Shown: positions 17,986-29,123 of the stretch, piece after piece
Position numbering within the stretch: the stretch's first letter is position 1
Layout of the letters: each line of letters starts with the position of its first letter
Assembly: GCA_903919205.1 (NCBI GenBank)
Contig: CAIXHE010000122.1
Coordinates: 1 to 52,072 of the forward strand
Length of the DNA: 52,072 nucleotides
From: an uncultured Opitutaceae bacterium
GTDB taxonomy: Bacteria; Verrucomicrobiota; Verrucomicrobiia; Opitutales; Opitutaceae
Direction of reading: 5' to 3'
The notes under the pieces: model-generated
Told to the model about the DNA's origin: nothing
The model's database searches: none
The model's input: only the letters and a program-made list of their open reading frames with translations
Program-made: the position numbers and the translations under genes

Positions 17986-19463
17986 GTCTCGGTCAGCACG
18001 TGGGGCGTCTTGCGCAGGAAGCAGCGCAGCTCCACGGGGCGACCCGAGCCGTCGGGCTTGAAGGCGAAGGCCACCCGCCAGGTGCCGTTGTACGGGTTCT
18101 TCTGGACGGTGGAGTTCACGAGGGAGCCCCCGGCCCCGACCGTCACCACGGGCTCGATCAGCGGGTTCGGGCCCTCCTTGCTCAGGTACGAGCCCGCGAA
18201 GTCCACCACGAACCGCTCGAGTTCGGGCTCCTGGGTCTTGCTGCGGCCGTGCCGCGTCGACTCGGCGTAGCCCGCAGGCGGGTGGACCTGGTCCATGAAC
18301 CAGTGCAGCTTGTAGGTGTACTCGATCGGCTCGCCCGGCGCCGGGAGCGACTCGGGCACCCAGAAGGAGGCGATGTTGTCGTAGGTCTCGTCAGGGGCGT
18401 GCAGCTCCACAAGCCGGACGGACCCCCGGCCCCACAGGCCCACCGGCTCGATCCAGGCGCTTGGGCGCGTGTGGTAATTCGCCTCGAGGTCCTGGTAGTC
18501 CTCAAAGTTGCGGTCCCTCTGGATCAGGCCGAAGCCCTTCGGGTTCTGGTCGGAAAAGGCCGCGATGCGGGTGGAGGCCGGGTTGGTGAGGGGCCGGTAG
18601 ATCCACTCCCCCGCCCCCGTGAAGGCCATCAGCCCGTCGGAGTCGTGCACCTCGGGCCGGAAGTCATCGTAGCTCATGTTGGAGTTCTTGCCATGCCAGA
18701 ACATGCTCGTGAGCGGGGCGATCCCGAGCACGCCGGGGTTCTTCCTGCAGTAGAGCACCTCGTGGACCAGCATGACCGTCTCCGGTCCGGGCGTGATCGT
18801 GAACTTGAAGGCCCCCGAAAGGCTCGGTCCGTCGAGCAGCGCGTAGACGTTGAGCGCCTTGGCGTCGGGGGCGGGCTTCTCGACCCAGAACGCCTTGAAT
18901 ACCGGGAACTCCTCTCCCCCGGGCTCGCCGGTGTTGAGCGCGATCCCGCGCGCGGAGAGCCCGTAGGTCGCCCGCTGGCAGAGGAAGCGGAAGTAGCTCG
19001 CGCCCTGGAAGGCGCCGAGCTCGTCGCCCGGCTTGTTGAGGGCATACAGCAGCTTGAGGCCGGCAAAGCCCATGCTCGAGGCGACCCTCGGCACGCGGTT
19101 CATCCCGTAGTCGAAGAGGCTCGCCGAGAACGGCACGGGCTCCTCCCGGCCCCGCTCCAGCGTGTCGATCTGCACCGTGCGGTCGAAGTTGAAGCCCGGG
19201 TGGAAGAACTGCAGCTCGAAGGGGAGGCGCTCGCGCCGCCAGACCGACTCCTCGGGCCTGAAGCGGATGTCCCGGTACTGGTCGTAGCTCAGCTTGAGGA
19301 GCGCCTCCGGGACGCTCGTGGGGGCCTGGGCGTAGGGCGCCGAGGCTAGGAGCTTCGCGCGGTAGCGCAGCACCTCGAAGTCAAAGGCGTCGTCGGCCGC
19401 GCGGCTGGCGGCACAGACGCTGAACCCCGCGACCAGGAACAACAGGATGCGCTTGAGACTCAT
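17961..19463 (-). CDS. opgG: Periplasmic glucan biosynthesis protein OpgG/OpgD family
   Basis: 500 residues. Signal peptide at 1-22 (ILLFLVAGFSVCAASRAAD). The rest fits the MdoG family: an N-terminal beta-sandwich (FDFEVLRYRAKLLASAPYA, LSYDQYRDIRFRPE) and a C-terminal Ig-like domain (about 390-500). The conserved block ARGIALNTGEPGGEEFPVF and the WIYRPLTNP and NYHTRPSAWIEP stretches are typical. The family is needed for branching or processing of the glucan made by OpgH. OpgG and OpgD are not separable by eye; I use opgG because of the neighbouring opgH. Starts 1 bp after the uracil-DNA glycosylase stop. Confidence 0.92.
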   Translation of the reverse strand: MSLKRILLFLVAGFSVCAASRAADDAFDFEVLRYRAKLLASAPYAQAPTSVPEALLKLSYDQYRDIRFRPEESVWRRERLPFELQFFHPGFNFDRTVQIDTLERGREEPVPFSASLFDYGMNRVPRVASSMGFAGLKLLYALNKPGDELGAFQGASYFRFLCQRATYGLSARGIALNTGEPGGEEFPVFKAFWVEKPAPDAKALNVYALLDGPSLSGAFKFTITPGPETVMLVHEVLYCRKNPGVLGIAPLTSMFWHGKNSNMSYDDFRPEVHDSDGLMAFTGAGEWIYRPLTNPASTRIAAFSDQNPKGFGLIQRDRNFEDYQDLEANYHTRPSAWIEPVGLWGRGSVRLVELHAPDETYDNIASFWVPESLPAPGEPIEYTYKLHWFMDQVHPPAGYAESTRHGRSKTQEPELERFVVDFAGSYLSKEGPNPLIEPVVTVGAGGSLVNSTVQKNPYNGTWRVAFAFKPDGSGRPVELRCFLRKTPHVLTETWSYLWQP

Positions 19464-19464
19464 G

Positions 19465-20364
19465 TTATAGGAAGAACCCGCGCTGCTTGTCGGACACGGG
19501 TAGGTTGGCGCGCTCCATCACCTTAAGCAAATCCTCCCAGATGAGGCGCTTGGTGCGGTTGGTCGGGTTGCGCAGGATGTAGCTCGGGTGGTAGGTCACC
19601 ATGAGCGGGCGCCCGCCGAATTCGTGCCAGCGGCCGCGCACCTCGCCGAGCGCGCCGAAGGCGCGGGCCCCGAGCAGGCCCTTGGCCGCGGTGGCCCCGA
19701 GCGCGACCAGCAGCCGCGGGGCGACGATGTCGATCTGGGCCAGCAGGTAGGGCATACAGTGGGCCATCTCGGCCTCGGTGGGCGGGCGGTTGCCGGTCTG
19801 CACCCCGTCGGGGCCCGCGGGCAGGTCGGGGCGCCAGTTCATGATGTTGCCGATGTACACGTCCTGCCGGGAGAGCGCCATGGCGCCGATCATGCGGGTG
19901 AGCAGCTGTCCGGCGGGCCCGACGAACGGCTCGCCCTGCACCTCCTCCTCGGCCCCCGGGGCCTCGCCCACGAACATGATGGAGGCGTCGAGGCTGCCCA
20001 CGCCCACGCAGACCTTCTTGCCGGGCCGTAGCTTGGACTGGCAGACGGGGTCGTCGCGCACGATCCCCACCAGGGCTGCCCAGCGCGAGGCCTTGTCCCC
20101 CTGCGGCAGCGTGAACACGGGCGGGGCCGCCGGGGCCGATGCCGCGGGGGCCGCGGCGGGTGCGGCGGCCGCAGCGGGCGCCTCCATGGGGGGCGCCGGG
20201 CGCCTCGGGGAGGCAACCGGGGCGTCGGGCATGCGCGCCTCCGGGCCGGCGGCCGCCACCGCACGGAGCGCGCTCAGGCCCTCCTCCGAAACCGACACCC
20301 GCCCGACGCCCGACGCCTTAAGGCGGCGCAGCTCCTCGGTCACGGCGGTAAGGGCGTGGCGCAT
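19465..20364 (-). CDS. Family-4-type uracil-DNA glycosylase lacking two Fe-S cysteines
   Basis: 299 residues. The first ~95 are a low-complexity Pro/Ala-rich extension; the catalytic domain runs about 97-295. Motif A is GEAPGAEEE (133-141) and motif B HPSYILRN (His259). Family-4 enzymes carry four Fe-S cysteines. Here the first (Cys108) and last (Cys203) are kept, but the second is Lys111 and the third Trp177 (NIMNWRPD). A cluster is therefore unlikely to form in the usual way. I recall proteobacterial relatives that also have Trp at the third position, so this may be an established Fe-S-free branch. It should excise uracil from DNA, if active. Confidence 0.88.
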   Translation of the reverse strand: MRHALTAVTEELRRLKASGVGRVSVSEEGLSALRAVAAAGPEARMPDAPVASPRRPAPPMEAPAAAAAPAAAPAASAPAAPPVFTLPQGDKASRWAALVGIVRDDPVCQSKLRPGKKVCVGVGSLDASIMFVGEAPGAEEEVQGEPFVGPAGQLLTRMIGAMALSRQDVYIGNIMNWRPDLPAGPDGVQTGNRPPTEAEMAHCMPYLLAQIDIVAPRLLVALGATAAKGLLGARAFGALGEVRGRWHEFGGRPLMVTYHPSYILRNPTNRTKRLIWEDLLKVMERANLPVSDKQRGFFL

Positions 20365-20373
20365 GTTCGTGTG

Positions 20374-20970
20374 TCAGGCCTGACGGGACACCAGCAGCTT
20401 CTCCACGTACTTGCCCAGCATGTCGAACTCAAGATTAACGCGCTCGCCCGCCCTGCGAGCCGAGAGGTTAGTGGCCTGGAGGGTGTGGGGGATGATCCAC
20501 GCGGCAAAAGCGTCACCGTCCACCTCGGCGACCGTGAGCGAGATTCCGTCCACGGCTATGCTTCCCTTGTGGACCACGAGGCGCCCGCTGCCCGCGGGCC
20601 CGGCGATGCGCAGGTAGTGGTCGGCGCCCCGCGCCTCGAAGCGCTCCACGAGCCCCTGCCCGTCGACATGGCCCGTGACGAAGTGGCCGCCCAAGCGGGC
20701 GTCGGCCCTCAGGCTGCGCTCCAGGTTCACGTGCGAGCCGGGTGAGAGGTCCCGGAAGTTGGTCAGGCGCCAGGTCTCCTCGAGGACGTCGAAGGCGACA
20801 AGGCCGCCCTCGATCGACACCGCCGTCAGGCAGCAGCCGTTGACGGCCACGCTGTCGCCCGCGGCGGTTCCCTCCAGGGCAAGCTTGGCCCGGACCCTCA
20901 GCCTCCAGGAGCCGCCGTCCTTCGAGAACGACTCCACCAGGCCCCTTTCCTCGACGATTCCGGTGAACAT
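20374..20970 (-). CDS. ribE: Riboflavin synthase, alpha subunit
   Basis: 198 residues. Two lumazine-binding repeats: the first starts [10 protein letters not shown] and includes [14 protein letters not shown], the second starts [14 protein letters not shown] and includes [11 protein letters not shown]. This trimeric enzyme dismutates two 6,7-dimethyl-8-ribityllumazine molecules to riboflavin. Length is standard (about 200). No other rib gene is in the window and no FMN riboswitch is seen; the gene sits mid-operon, 5 bp after the HtrA-like pseudoprotease and 9 bp before the glycosylase. Confidence 0.95.
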   Translation of the reverse strand: MFTGIVEERGLVESFSKDGGSWRLRVRAKLALEGTAAGDSVAVNGCCLTAVSIEGGLVAFDVLEETWRLTNFRDLSPGSHVNLERSLRADARLGGHFVTGHVDGQGLVERFEARGADHYLRIAGPAGSGRLVVHKGSIAVDGISLTVAEVDGDAFAAWIIPHTLQATNLSARRAGERVNLEFDMLGKYVEKLLVSRQA

Positions 20971-20975
20971 GGCGG

Positions 20976-22364
20976 TTAGCGCAGCTTGATGCGCAGGACC
21001 GCGGTGTCGCTGCCGCGGCCGACCAGGAACACGGTCTCGGAGCGCAGCGGGTCCTTCTCGATCACCAGCAGCCTCGAGGCCGCCGTGGCGAAGTCGGGGA
21101 TCTCGGTGCCGTCGATCTCCTTGATCCAGTCGTCGGGGCGCAGGCCGGCGATGTCGGCCGGGCTGTTGGGCTTGACGAGGTGCGCGACCACCCCGGTGAG
21201 CGCGGCCGCCGGGGCGTGCCGGGCTATCGCGTCGCCGTACACGAACTCCCGGGCTGTGAAGCCGATGCGCTCAAAGTACTTGCGGTCGGCCTCGCGCACG
21301 AGGCGCGGCTCCTCGGCCAGGGTGGCTGTGATCTCGACGCGCGCCGCCCCGCGCAGGACGCTCAGCCGCATCGCGTCGCCCGGGGCCCGGGCCGCGATCA
21401 GCCTCTCGACGTAGTCGACCACCACCCGGTCGGGCCGAAAGCGCGGCAGGGCCTTGCCATCGACCCCGAGGATGATGTCGTGGGCCTTCAGTCCCGCCTT
21501 CTCGGCGGGGCTGCCCTCGAGGACCTCGCTCACCACGGCGCCCGACTGGGACTCGAGCTTGAGGAATTGCGCGACCTCGTGGTCCATGGGCTCAAGCCCG
21601 TAGGCCCCTAGCCAGGCGAGCGGCCGGCCGAAGACGTTCGAGGGGACGCGGCCCAGATTCGGCAGCACGTCGTCGGCCACCAGGAAGGCGCTGCTCTCCT
21701 CCAGGTTGACCAGCACCACGGGGGCGCCCCCACGCTCGGAACCCGAGAACTCGAGGAACGTCTGTCCGAAGGAGCTGGCCCCGATCCCGACAAAGTCGCC
21801 CGAGGCGTCGAAGACCGGCAGGCCGGGTCCGGCGACCTCCTGCTGCGCGATCGCCGTGCGCTGGGGCAGCATCTGGATCAGCGCCACGTGGCTCTGCAGG
21901 ACGTAGGGCGTGAAGTCCTCGTCCTTGTTGCGCAGGCCGATGCCCCACACCGGGTCGGCGATCTGCGGGGCGCCCCTCACCCCCTGGGCGGCGAACCGGG
22001 TCACCGGCACCAGGCGCTTCAGGATCGCGGCTGACGCCCGCACGAAGTGCCAGCCCGTGTAGGCGTCGCGGCCGAGGTACTCGGCGGGCGTGCCCTCGGT
22101 GTCGCCGGGGATGAACACCTTGAAGTCGCGGATCTGCCTGGGCGAGATGCGCAGGTCGATGGCGGCCGAGGGAAGGATGATCGTGCCTTGGGAGTCGACC
22201 ACGGTCCCGAACGCCACGGTCGGGCGGCGCTCGAGCTCGGTCTCGGTCAGGTACTCGACCGCGACGACGCACTTGACGCGCTCGGCCCAGAGGGTCGGCA
22301 GGTCGGCGGCCAGCGAGCGGGCGGCCAGGGCGCAGAGCGCCCAGGGGAGGAGGAATCGCTTCAT
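20976..22364 (-). CDS. HtrA-like secreted protein with two PDZ domains and no catalytic serine
   Basis: 462 residues. Signal peptide at 1-19. A trypsin-like region (about 25-230) is recognisable from FGTVVDSQGTIILPSAAIDL and a DFVGIGASSFG strand, but the catalytic triad is gone: the GNSGG loop is replaced by VAGPGLPVF and the HV of the His loop by a different sequence. Two PDZ domains follow (VVSEVLEGSPAEKAGLKAHD; VAHLVKPNSPADIAGLRPDD). It is likely a non-proteolytic partner or scaffold. Its ATG overlaps the stop of the active HtrA gene (ATGA), so the pair is translationally coupled and probably arose by duplication. Confidence 0.85.
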   Translation of the reverse strand: MKRFLLPWALCALAARSLAADLPTLWAERVKCVVAVEYLTETELERRPTVAFGTVVDSQGTIILPSAAIDLRISPRQIRDFKVFIPGDTEGTPAEYLGRDAYTGWHFVRASAAILKRLVPVTRFAAQGVRGAPQIADPVWGIGLRNKDEDFTPYVLQSHVALIQMLPQRTAIAQQEVAGPGLPVFDASGDFVGIGASSFGQTFLEFSGSERGGAPVVLVNLEESSAFLVADDVLPNLGRVPSNVFGRPLAWLGAYGLEPMDHEVAQFLKLESQSGAVVSEVLEGSPAEKAGLKAHDIILGVDGKALPRFRPDRVVVDYVERLIAARAPGDAMRLSVLRGAARVEITATLAEEPRLVREADRKYFERIGFTAREFVYGDAIARHAPAAALTGVVAHLVKPNSPADIAGLRPDDWIKEIDGTEIPDFATAASRLLVIEKDPLRSETVFLVGRGSDTAVLRIKLR

Positions 22365-23704
22365 GGTTTGAGGACGACGAGGGAGACCCGCCGGTCGCGC
22401 TGGACCTCGAGCAGCGTCGGCGCGGGCTTGGAGGCGTAGGCCGCGTCGAAGGCCCGCACCACCTCGAGCGAGGTGACGGGGCTCTGGTTGATCTTGGTGA
22501 TCACGTCGCCCCGGGCGAGGCCGGCCACCTCGGCGGGGAAGCCGCGCTGAACGCCGATCACGAGGACGCCGGTGTCGTCGCCCAGCTGGTTCTCGCGGGC
22601 GAACGCCCTCGAGATCTTACGCACGCCGAGGCCCCAGGTCTCGGACACCCACTCCTCGCCGACGCGGCTCTCGAGCCGGGCGGTCACGAGCGTGGCCGTC
22701 ATCTCCCGGGACGAGCGCTTGAAGGTGACCGCGAGCGACGCGCCGACCGGCTGGCTGGCGATCTGGTTCTGGATCGGGGGCAGCTGCTCCGGGAAGCGCC
22801 CGTCGACCTTCTTGCCGTTGATGGAGAGGATCACGTCGCCCGCGCGCAGCCCCGCCTCCGAGGCCGGGGAGTGCGCCTCGACGCTGTCCACCAGCATTCC
22901 GGTGTTGCTGGCGACGTCGTAGAAGCCCTCGAGGTCCTGGAGGGCCTTGGGGACGACGCCGATGTAGCTGCGAGCGATGGACCCGTCCTTCACCAGTCCC
23001 GCCACCACCCGCCGGGCGGTGGCCGAGGGGATCGCGAAGCCGAGGTTGTTGGCCCCCAGGTAGGCGCGGGAGGTGATCCCGACCACGCGGCCGTCCTCGG
23101 TCACGAGCGGGCCGCCGGAATTGCCCGGGTTGATCGCGGCGTCGGTCTGCAGCCACGTGTTGAAGTTGCCGGTCTCGTAGCCGTCCACCCCCTCGGTGTC
23201 CTCGAAGTACCGGTTGTTGTTGGAGATGATGCCGCGGGTCACCGTGCGCGTGAGGCCGTGGGGGGTGCCGACCGCGTAGACCGTCTCCCCGACGAACAGG
23301 TGGTCGCTGTCCCCGAACTCGGCGTGCTTGAAGGCGAGGCCCCGGCGGTGCACCTCCTCCATGTTCAGGCGCACGAGCGACAGGTCGGTCCAGTGGTCCC
23401 AGCCCACCATCCGGGCGCCGACGCGCTCCAGGTTGGAGAGCGTGACGTTGATATCCACTGCCTTCGGGCCGACCACGTGGGCGTTGGTGAGGACAAGGCC
23501 GTCCTGGCTCAGGATCACGCCCGAGCCGATCGAGGCGTCGAGGCGCCGGGCGCCCTCGTCCAGGTTCACCTCGCGAACGTCGATGCGCACCACGGAGTCG
23601 AGCAGCCGCTCGAAGCCCCCGCTCATCGAGGCGCCCAGGGGTCCGGCCCAGGGGCCCAGCGCGAGCGCGGCGCCCAAGATTGACCGGGCCGATGAAAGGT
23701 TCAC
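22361..23704 (-). CDS. HtrA/DegP-type serine protease
   Basis: 447 residues from GTG 23704, which gives a direct signal peptide (SILGAALALGPWAGPLGAS). The upstream ATG at 23740 would add 12 residues and overlap leuS. The trypsin-like domain carries the triad His76 (TNAHVV), Asp107 (TDLSLV) and Ser196 (GNSGGP). It is followed by two PDZ domains (VEAHSPASEAGLRAGDVI; VQRGFPAEVAGLARGDVI). Periplasmic protein quality control is the expected role. First gene of a seven-gene minus-strand operon extending to opgH; head-to-head with leuS. Confidence 0.93.
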   Translation of the reverse strand: MNLSSARSILGAALALGPWAGPLGASMSGGFERLLDSVVRIDVREVNLDEGARRLDASIGSGVILSQDGLVLTNAHVVGPKAVDINVTLSNLERVGARMVGWDHWTDLSLVRLNMEEVHRRGLAFKHAEFGDSDHLFVGETVYAVGTPHGLTRTVTRGIISNNNRYFEDTEGVDGYETGNFNTWLQTDAAINPGNSGGPLVTEDGRVVGITSRAYLGANNLGFAIPSATARRVVAGLVKDGSIARSYIGVVPKALQDLEGFYDVASNTGMLVDSVEAHSPASEAGLRAGDVILSINGKKVDGRFPEQLPPIQNQIASQPVGASLAVTFKRSSREMTATLVTARLESRVGEEWVSETWGLGVRKISRAFARENQLGDDTGVLVIGVQRGFPAEVAGLARGDVITKINQSPVTSLEVVRAFDAAYASKPAPTLLEVQRDRRVSLVVLKP

Positions 23705-23723
23705 AGTGGCGGGTTTCACACAG

Positions 23724-26306
<2,583 letters not shown>

Positions 26307-26383
26307 GCCGCTGCACATATTTTCAGGCCTACGCAATTATACACCCTTGCCGACAAATCGGGCTCGCCCTAACCTGCTGCACC

Positions 26384-27283
26384 GTGACGAAGATACGCAC
26401 CCTGCAAAGCATATGCATCCTGGCGATGGCGCTGCCCACGCTCGCGCATGCCCAGGACCGCAAGTTCAAGCCCACGAGCAAGATATACGTTGCCGACACG
26501 GTGGGTGACGTGGAGATCGACACCGGCACGGAGATCGACGACCTGACGAAGCGGTCGGTCTACAATGCCGAGGGCACGTCCATTCACACGCGGCCCGACT
26601 CCAATGCGTCGCTCGTGTTCTCGAACGGGACCGGCGTGTACTTCGACGTCGATACCCGGGTCGACATCCGCCAGTTCGAGCAGGCCTCCTTCCGTCCGAA
26701 CCGCGCCGACATCGAGGACGAGCCGTCCATCTCGACCACAGTGCTCTATGTCTCGCACGGCGTCATCGGGATCTCCGCCAGCAAGATGGTCGCCGGCAGC
26801 AGCCTGCAGGTCGACACCCCCCTCGCCTCCGCGCACGTGCGCGGCCGCCAGTCGGTGGTCCACGTGACCGATTCGCTGGTGGTGATCTCAATGGTCCAGG
26901 GCGACGCCACCGTCGAGACCAAGAGCGACAACGCAAGCTACATCATCAAGGCCGGCCAGCAGATCCTTGTGCGCGCGGGCCGCGCCGGGGAGTTCTCCAC
27001 GGTCACGATCCAGTCGATCAACAGCGGCACATCCGACGACCTATCGACCTGGCTCGACGAGCGCCTCGAGACCGCGGACGCGGCCCGCAGGCTCGTGTAC
27101 TTCGAGGTGCAGACCGTGGGCAGCGGGACCGCGCGCAGCGGCTCCGGCAGCAACGGGGGCTCCGTGTTCGACTCGAACCCGTCAGATCCCGCGTCGGGCA
27201 CGCAGATCGTCCCGGTGCCCGTCGTGCCCGTCACCCCGCCGGTTCAACCCAACGTCAGTCCAGCCAACCTGAGCGGCCTGTAG
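26384..27283 (+). CDS. Secreted FecR-domain protein
   Basis: 299 residues from GTG 26384. Signal peptide at 1-24 (LQSICILAMALPTLAHAQ). A FecR-type beta domain spans about 35-205, with the usual order: a TVGDVEI strand, GTSIHTRPDSNASLVFSNG, a strand with FDVDTRVDIRQ, then HGVIGISASKM and LASAHVRG, and a late GDATVETKSD. A Ser/Gly/Pro-rich tail (about 250-299) follows. There is no anti-sigma transmembrane part, so this is a periplasmic or surface FecR protein, not a sigma regulator. It heads a run with an outer-membrane barrel, an OPX exporter and a BY-kinase, so a structural role in polysaccharide export is plausible (inference). Confidence 0.85.
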   Translation: MTKIRTLQSICILAMALPTLAHAQDRKFKPTSKIYVADTVGDVEIDTGTEIDDLTKRSVYNAEGTSIHTRPDSNASLVFSNGTGVYFDVDTRVDIRQFEQASFRPNRADIEDEPSISTTVLYVSHGVIGISASKMVAGSSLQVDTPLASAHVRGRQSVVHVTDSLVVISMVQGDATVETKSDNASYIIKAGQQILVRAGRAGEFSTVTIQSINSGTSDDLSTWLDERLETADAARRLVYFEVQTVGSGTARSGSGSNGGSVFDSNPSDPASGTQIVPVPVVPVTPPVQPNVSPANLSGL

Positions 27284-27314
27284 GCGACGGTTCCCATCCC
27301 CCTGCGCGGAATCC

Positions 27315-28472
27315 ATGAAATTTAGGAGTCGATTGCTCACGGCCGCCGCCGTGCTGTCGATCGGCGCTTCAGCCCCCGGGCTGCGCGCGCTCGTGTCCTT
27401 GGAGGACGGCAAGGACCATGACTACATCGACTCCACGCTGCAGATCGGCTACGACTCCAACCTGTTCGCCCGCGCGCAGAGCGGGGGCAGCATGATCTAC
27501 TCGGGAACGCTCGGCACGGAGTTCACGCGGCGCGCCGGGTGGATCGGCGTGAACGCCACCGCGGGGATCAGCTTCGCCGAGTACGGCAGCTACCGGTCCC
27601 AGGACTACGTGGACCCGAAGCTGACCGCCGAGCTGACGAAGCAGTCGGGGCGCACCACGGGCTCGCTGACCGTGAGCGTGCAGAAGGAAAACCGCACCGA
27701 CATCGACACCAACACCCGCGACGTCTCCTGGAACTACGAGGCGGGTCTCAACTTCCAGTACCCGGTGATCGAGCGCTACTCGATCTCGGGCGGCCTCGAC
27801 TACGCGCGCACCGACTACCAGGACCGCGCGCTGTTCACCAACCTGCAGACCTACACGGGCAACCTGTACCTCTACTACGTGCTCAACGAGCAGCGCGACC
27901 TCTTCATCGACTACCGGGAGCGCTACGTCGACGAGGCCAACGGGCAGTACGACATCGACGAGGCCCTATCGGCGGGCGTCAGCGGGCGGGTGTACGGGCC
28001 GTTCAACGGGTCCCTGCAGGTGGGCTACCAAGTGCGCTCGCCCTACAACACGCCCAACATCAACGGCACCTACGGCAACCTCACGTCCACGGGCACGGCC
28101 GCCTGGAACATCAGCCGGAGGATGACCCTGACGGCGAACGTCTCCAAGGACCTGTCCAATACCGCGCAGGCCCAGTCCGTCGACTCGACCTCGGGGGGCC
28201 TCACCTTCCAGGATTCGCTGACGGCCAAGGCGAGCGTCACGTTCGACACCTCCGTGGGCCAAAACAAGTTCCTCAACCTGCAGACCGTCGGCCTGGACCC
28301 GAATGCGAGGCGCATTGACACGTTTTTCGAATTCGGAGCAGCATACTTTTATACTATCAATCAACATCTTAAGTTCGATCTCAACTACACCTACTACCGG
28401 AACTGGTCGTCCCTTTCGATCGCGGACTTTCCCCGGGAGCAGGTAAACCTCGAAATCAAGTCCCACTGGTAA
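27315..28472 (+). CDS. Outer-membrane beta-barrel protein, probable polysaccharide porin
   Basis: 385 residues. Signal peptide at about 1-25. The rest alternates hydrophobic and polar residues in many amphipathic strands with aromatic belts (DSTLQIGYDSNLF, GSLTVSVQKEN, NLYLYYVLNEQRDLFIDYRE, KFDLNYTYYRNW) and ends in a C-terminal aromatic residue (EIKSHW), the BAM-recognition pattern. I estimate 16-18 strands. It starts 31 bp after the FecR gene and ends 11 bp before the OPX gene. No family name can be given from sequence alone. Confidence 0.78.
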   Translation: MKFRSRLLTAAAVLSIGASAPGLRALVSLEDGKDHDYIDSTLQIGYDSNLFARAQSGGSMIYSGTLGTEFTRRAGWIGVNATAGISFAEYGSYRSQDYVDPKLTAELTKQSGRTTGSLTVSVQKENRTDIDTNTRDVSWNYEAGLNFQYPVIERYSISGGLDYARTDYQDRALFTNLQTYTGNLYLYYVLNEQRDLFIDYRERYVDEANGQYDIDEALSAGVSGRVYGPFNGSLQVGYQVRSPYNTPNINGTYGNLTSTGTAAWNISRRMTLTANVSKDLSNTAQAQSVDSTSGGLTFQDSLTAKASVTFDTSVGQNKFLNLQTVGLDPNARRIDTFFEFGAAYFYTINQHLKFDLNYTYYRNWSSLSIADFPREQVNLEIKSHW

Positions 28473-28483
28473 TACCCTCCCCT

Positions 28484-29104
28484 GTGCGCACCGCATTCAA
28501 GTTCCTCCTCCTCCTGGTGATCGGCGTCTCGGCCGCGGCACGGGCCTCGGACACCGGCACCGACTCCAAGAAGGCGCAGATCTACAACATCCGCACCACC
28601 GACAAGCTGAGCATCCGTGTCTTCCAGGAGGACGATCTCGCCACCATCTGCCGGGTCGACGCCAAGGGCACGGTGAACCTCCCGCTGGTCGGCGAGGTGC
28701 GCGTCTACGGGCAGACGCTCAGCGGGGCCGAGCGCACGATTGAGAAGGCCTACCGGGAGGGCCTCTTCCTGCGCCATCCCGAGGTGACCGTCACCGTCGA
28801 GGAGTACGCCCCCCGCGAGGTCTCGATCCAGGGCCAGGTCAAGAACCCGGGGCGCTACCCGCTGCCCGTCGAGGCCACCTTCAGTGTGCTCGACCTGGTC
28901 ACCAAGGCCGGCGGCTTCACGGACACGGCCCAGGGCACGTCCGTGCGCGTCACGCGCATCCTGCCCGACGGCAGCACGAAGGTGATCACCCTGGACGTCG
29001 AGAGCCTGATCAAGGGCAAGGGAACGTCCAAGTCCAACGAGCAGAACAACGCGCTCATGCTCGAGCCGGACGACATCGTCTACGTTCCCGAGCGCATAAT
29101 CTGA
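28484..29104 (+). CDS. Short polysaccharide export (OPX/Wza-like) protein
   Basis: 206 residues from GTG 28484. Signal peptide at about 1-21 with no lipobox Cys. A Poly_export (PES) domain (about 30-115: TTDKLSIRVFQEDDL, GTVNLPLVGEVRV, HPEVTVTVEEY) is followed by one SLBB-type beta-grasp domain (about 116-200: SIQGQVKNPGRYPL, KAGGFTD). The protein stops right after it (DDIVYVPERII), so the extra SLBB domains and the outer-membrane helix of Wza are absent. Such short OPX proteins are thought to depend on a separate barrel in the outer membrane, which fits the gene directly upstream. Confidence 0.88.
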   Translation: MRTAFKFLLLLVIGVSAAARASDTGTDSKKAQIYNIRTTDKLSIRVFQEDDLATICRVDAKGTVNLPLVGEVRVYGQTLSGAERTIEKAYREGLFLRHPEVTVTVEEYAPREVSIQGQVKNPGRYPLPVEATFSVLDLVTKAGGFTDTAQGTSVRVTRILPDGSTKVITLDVESLIKGKGTSKSNEQNNALMLEPDDIVYVPERII

Positions 29105-29123
29105 CGGGCACACCTGATTTCCG

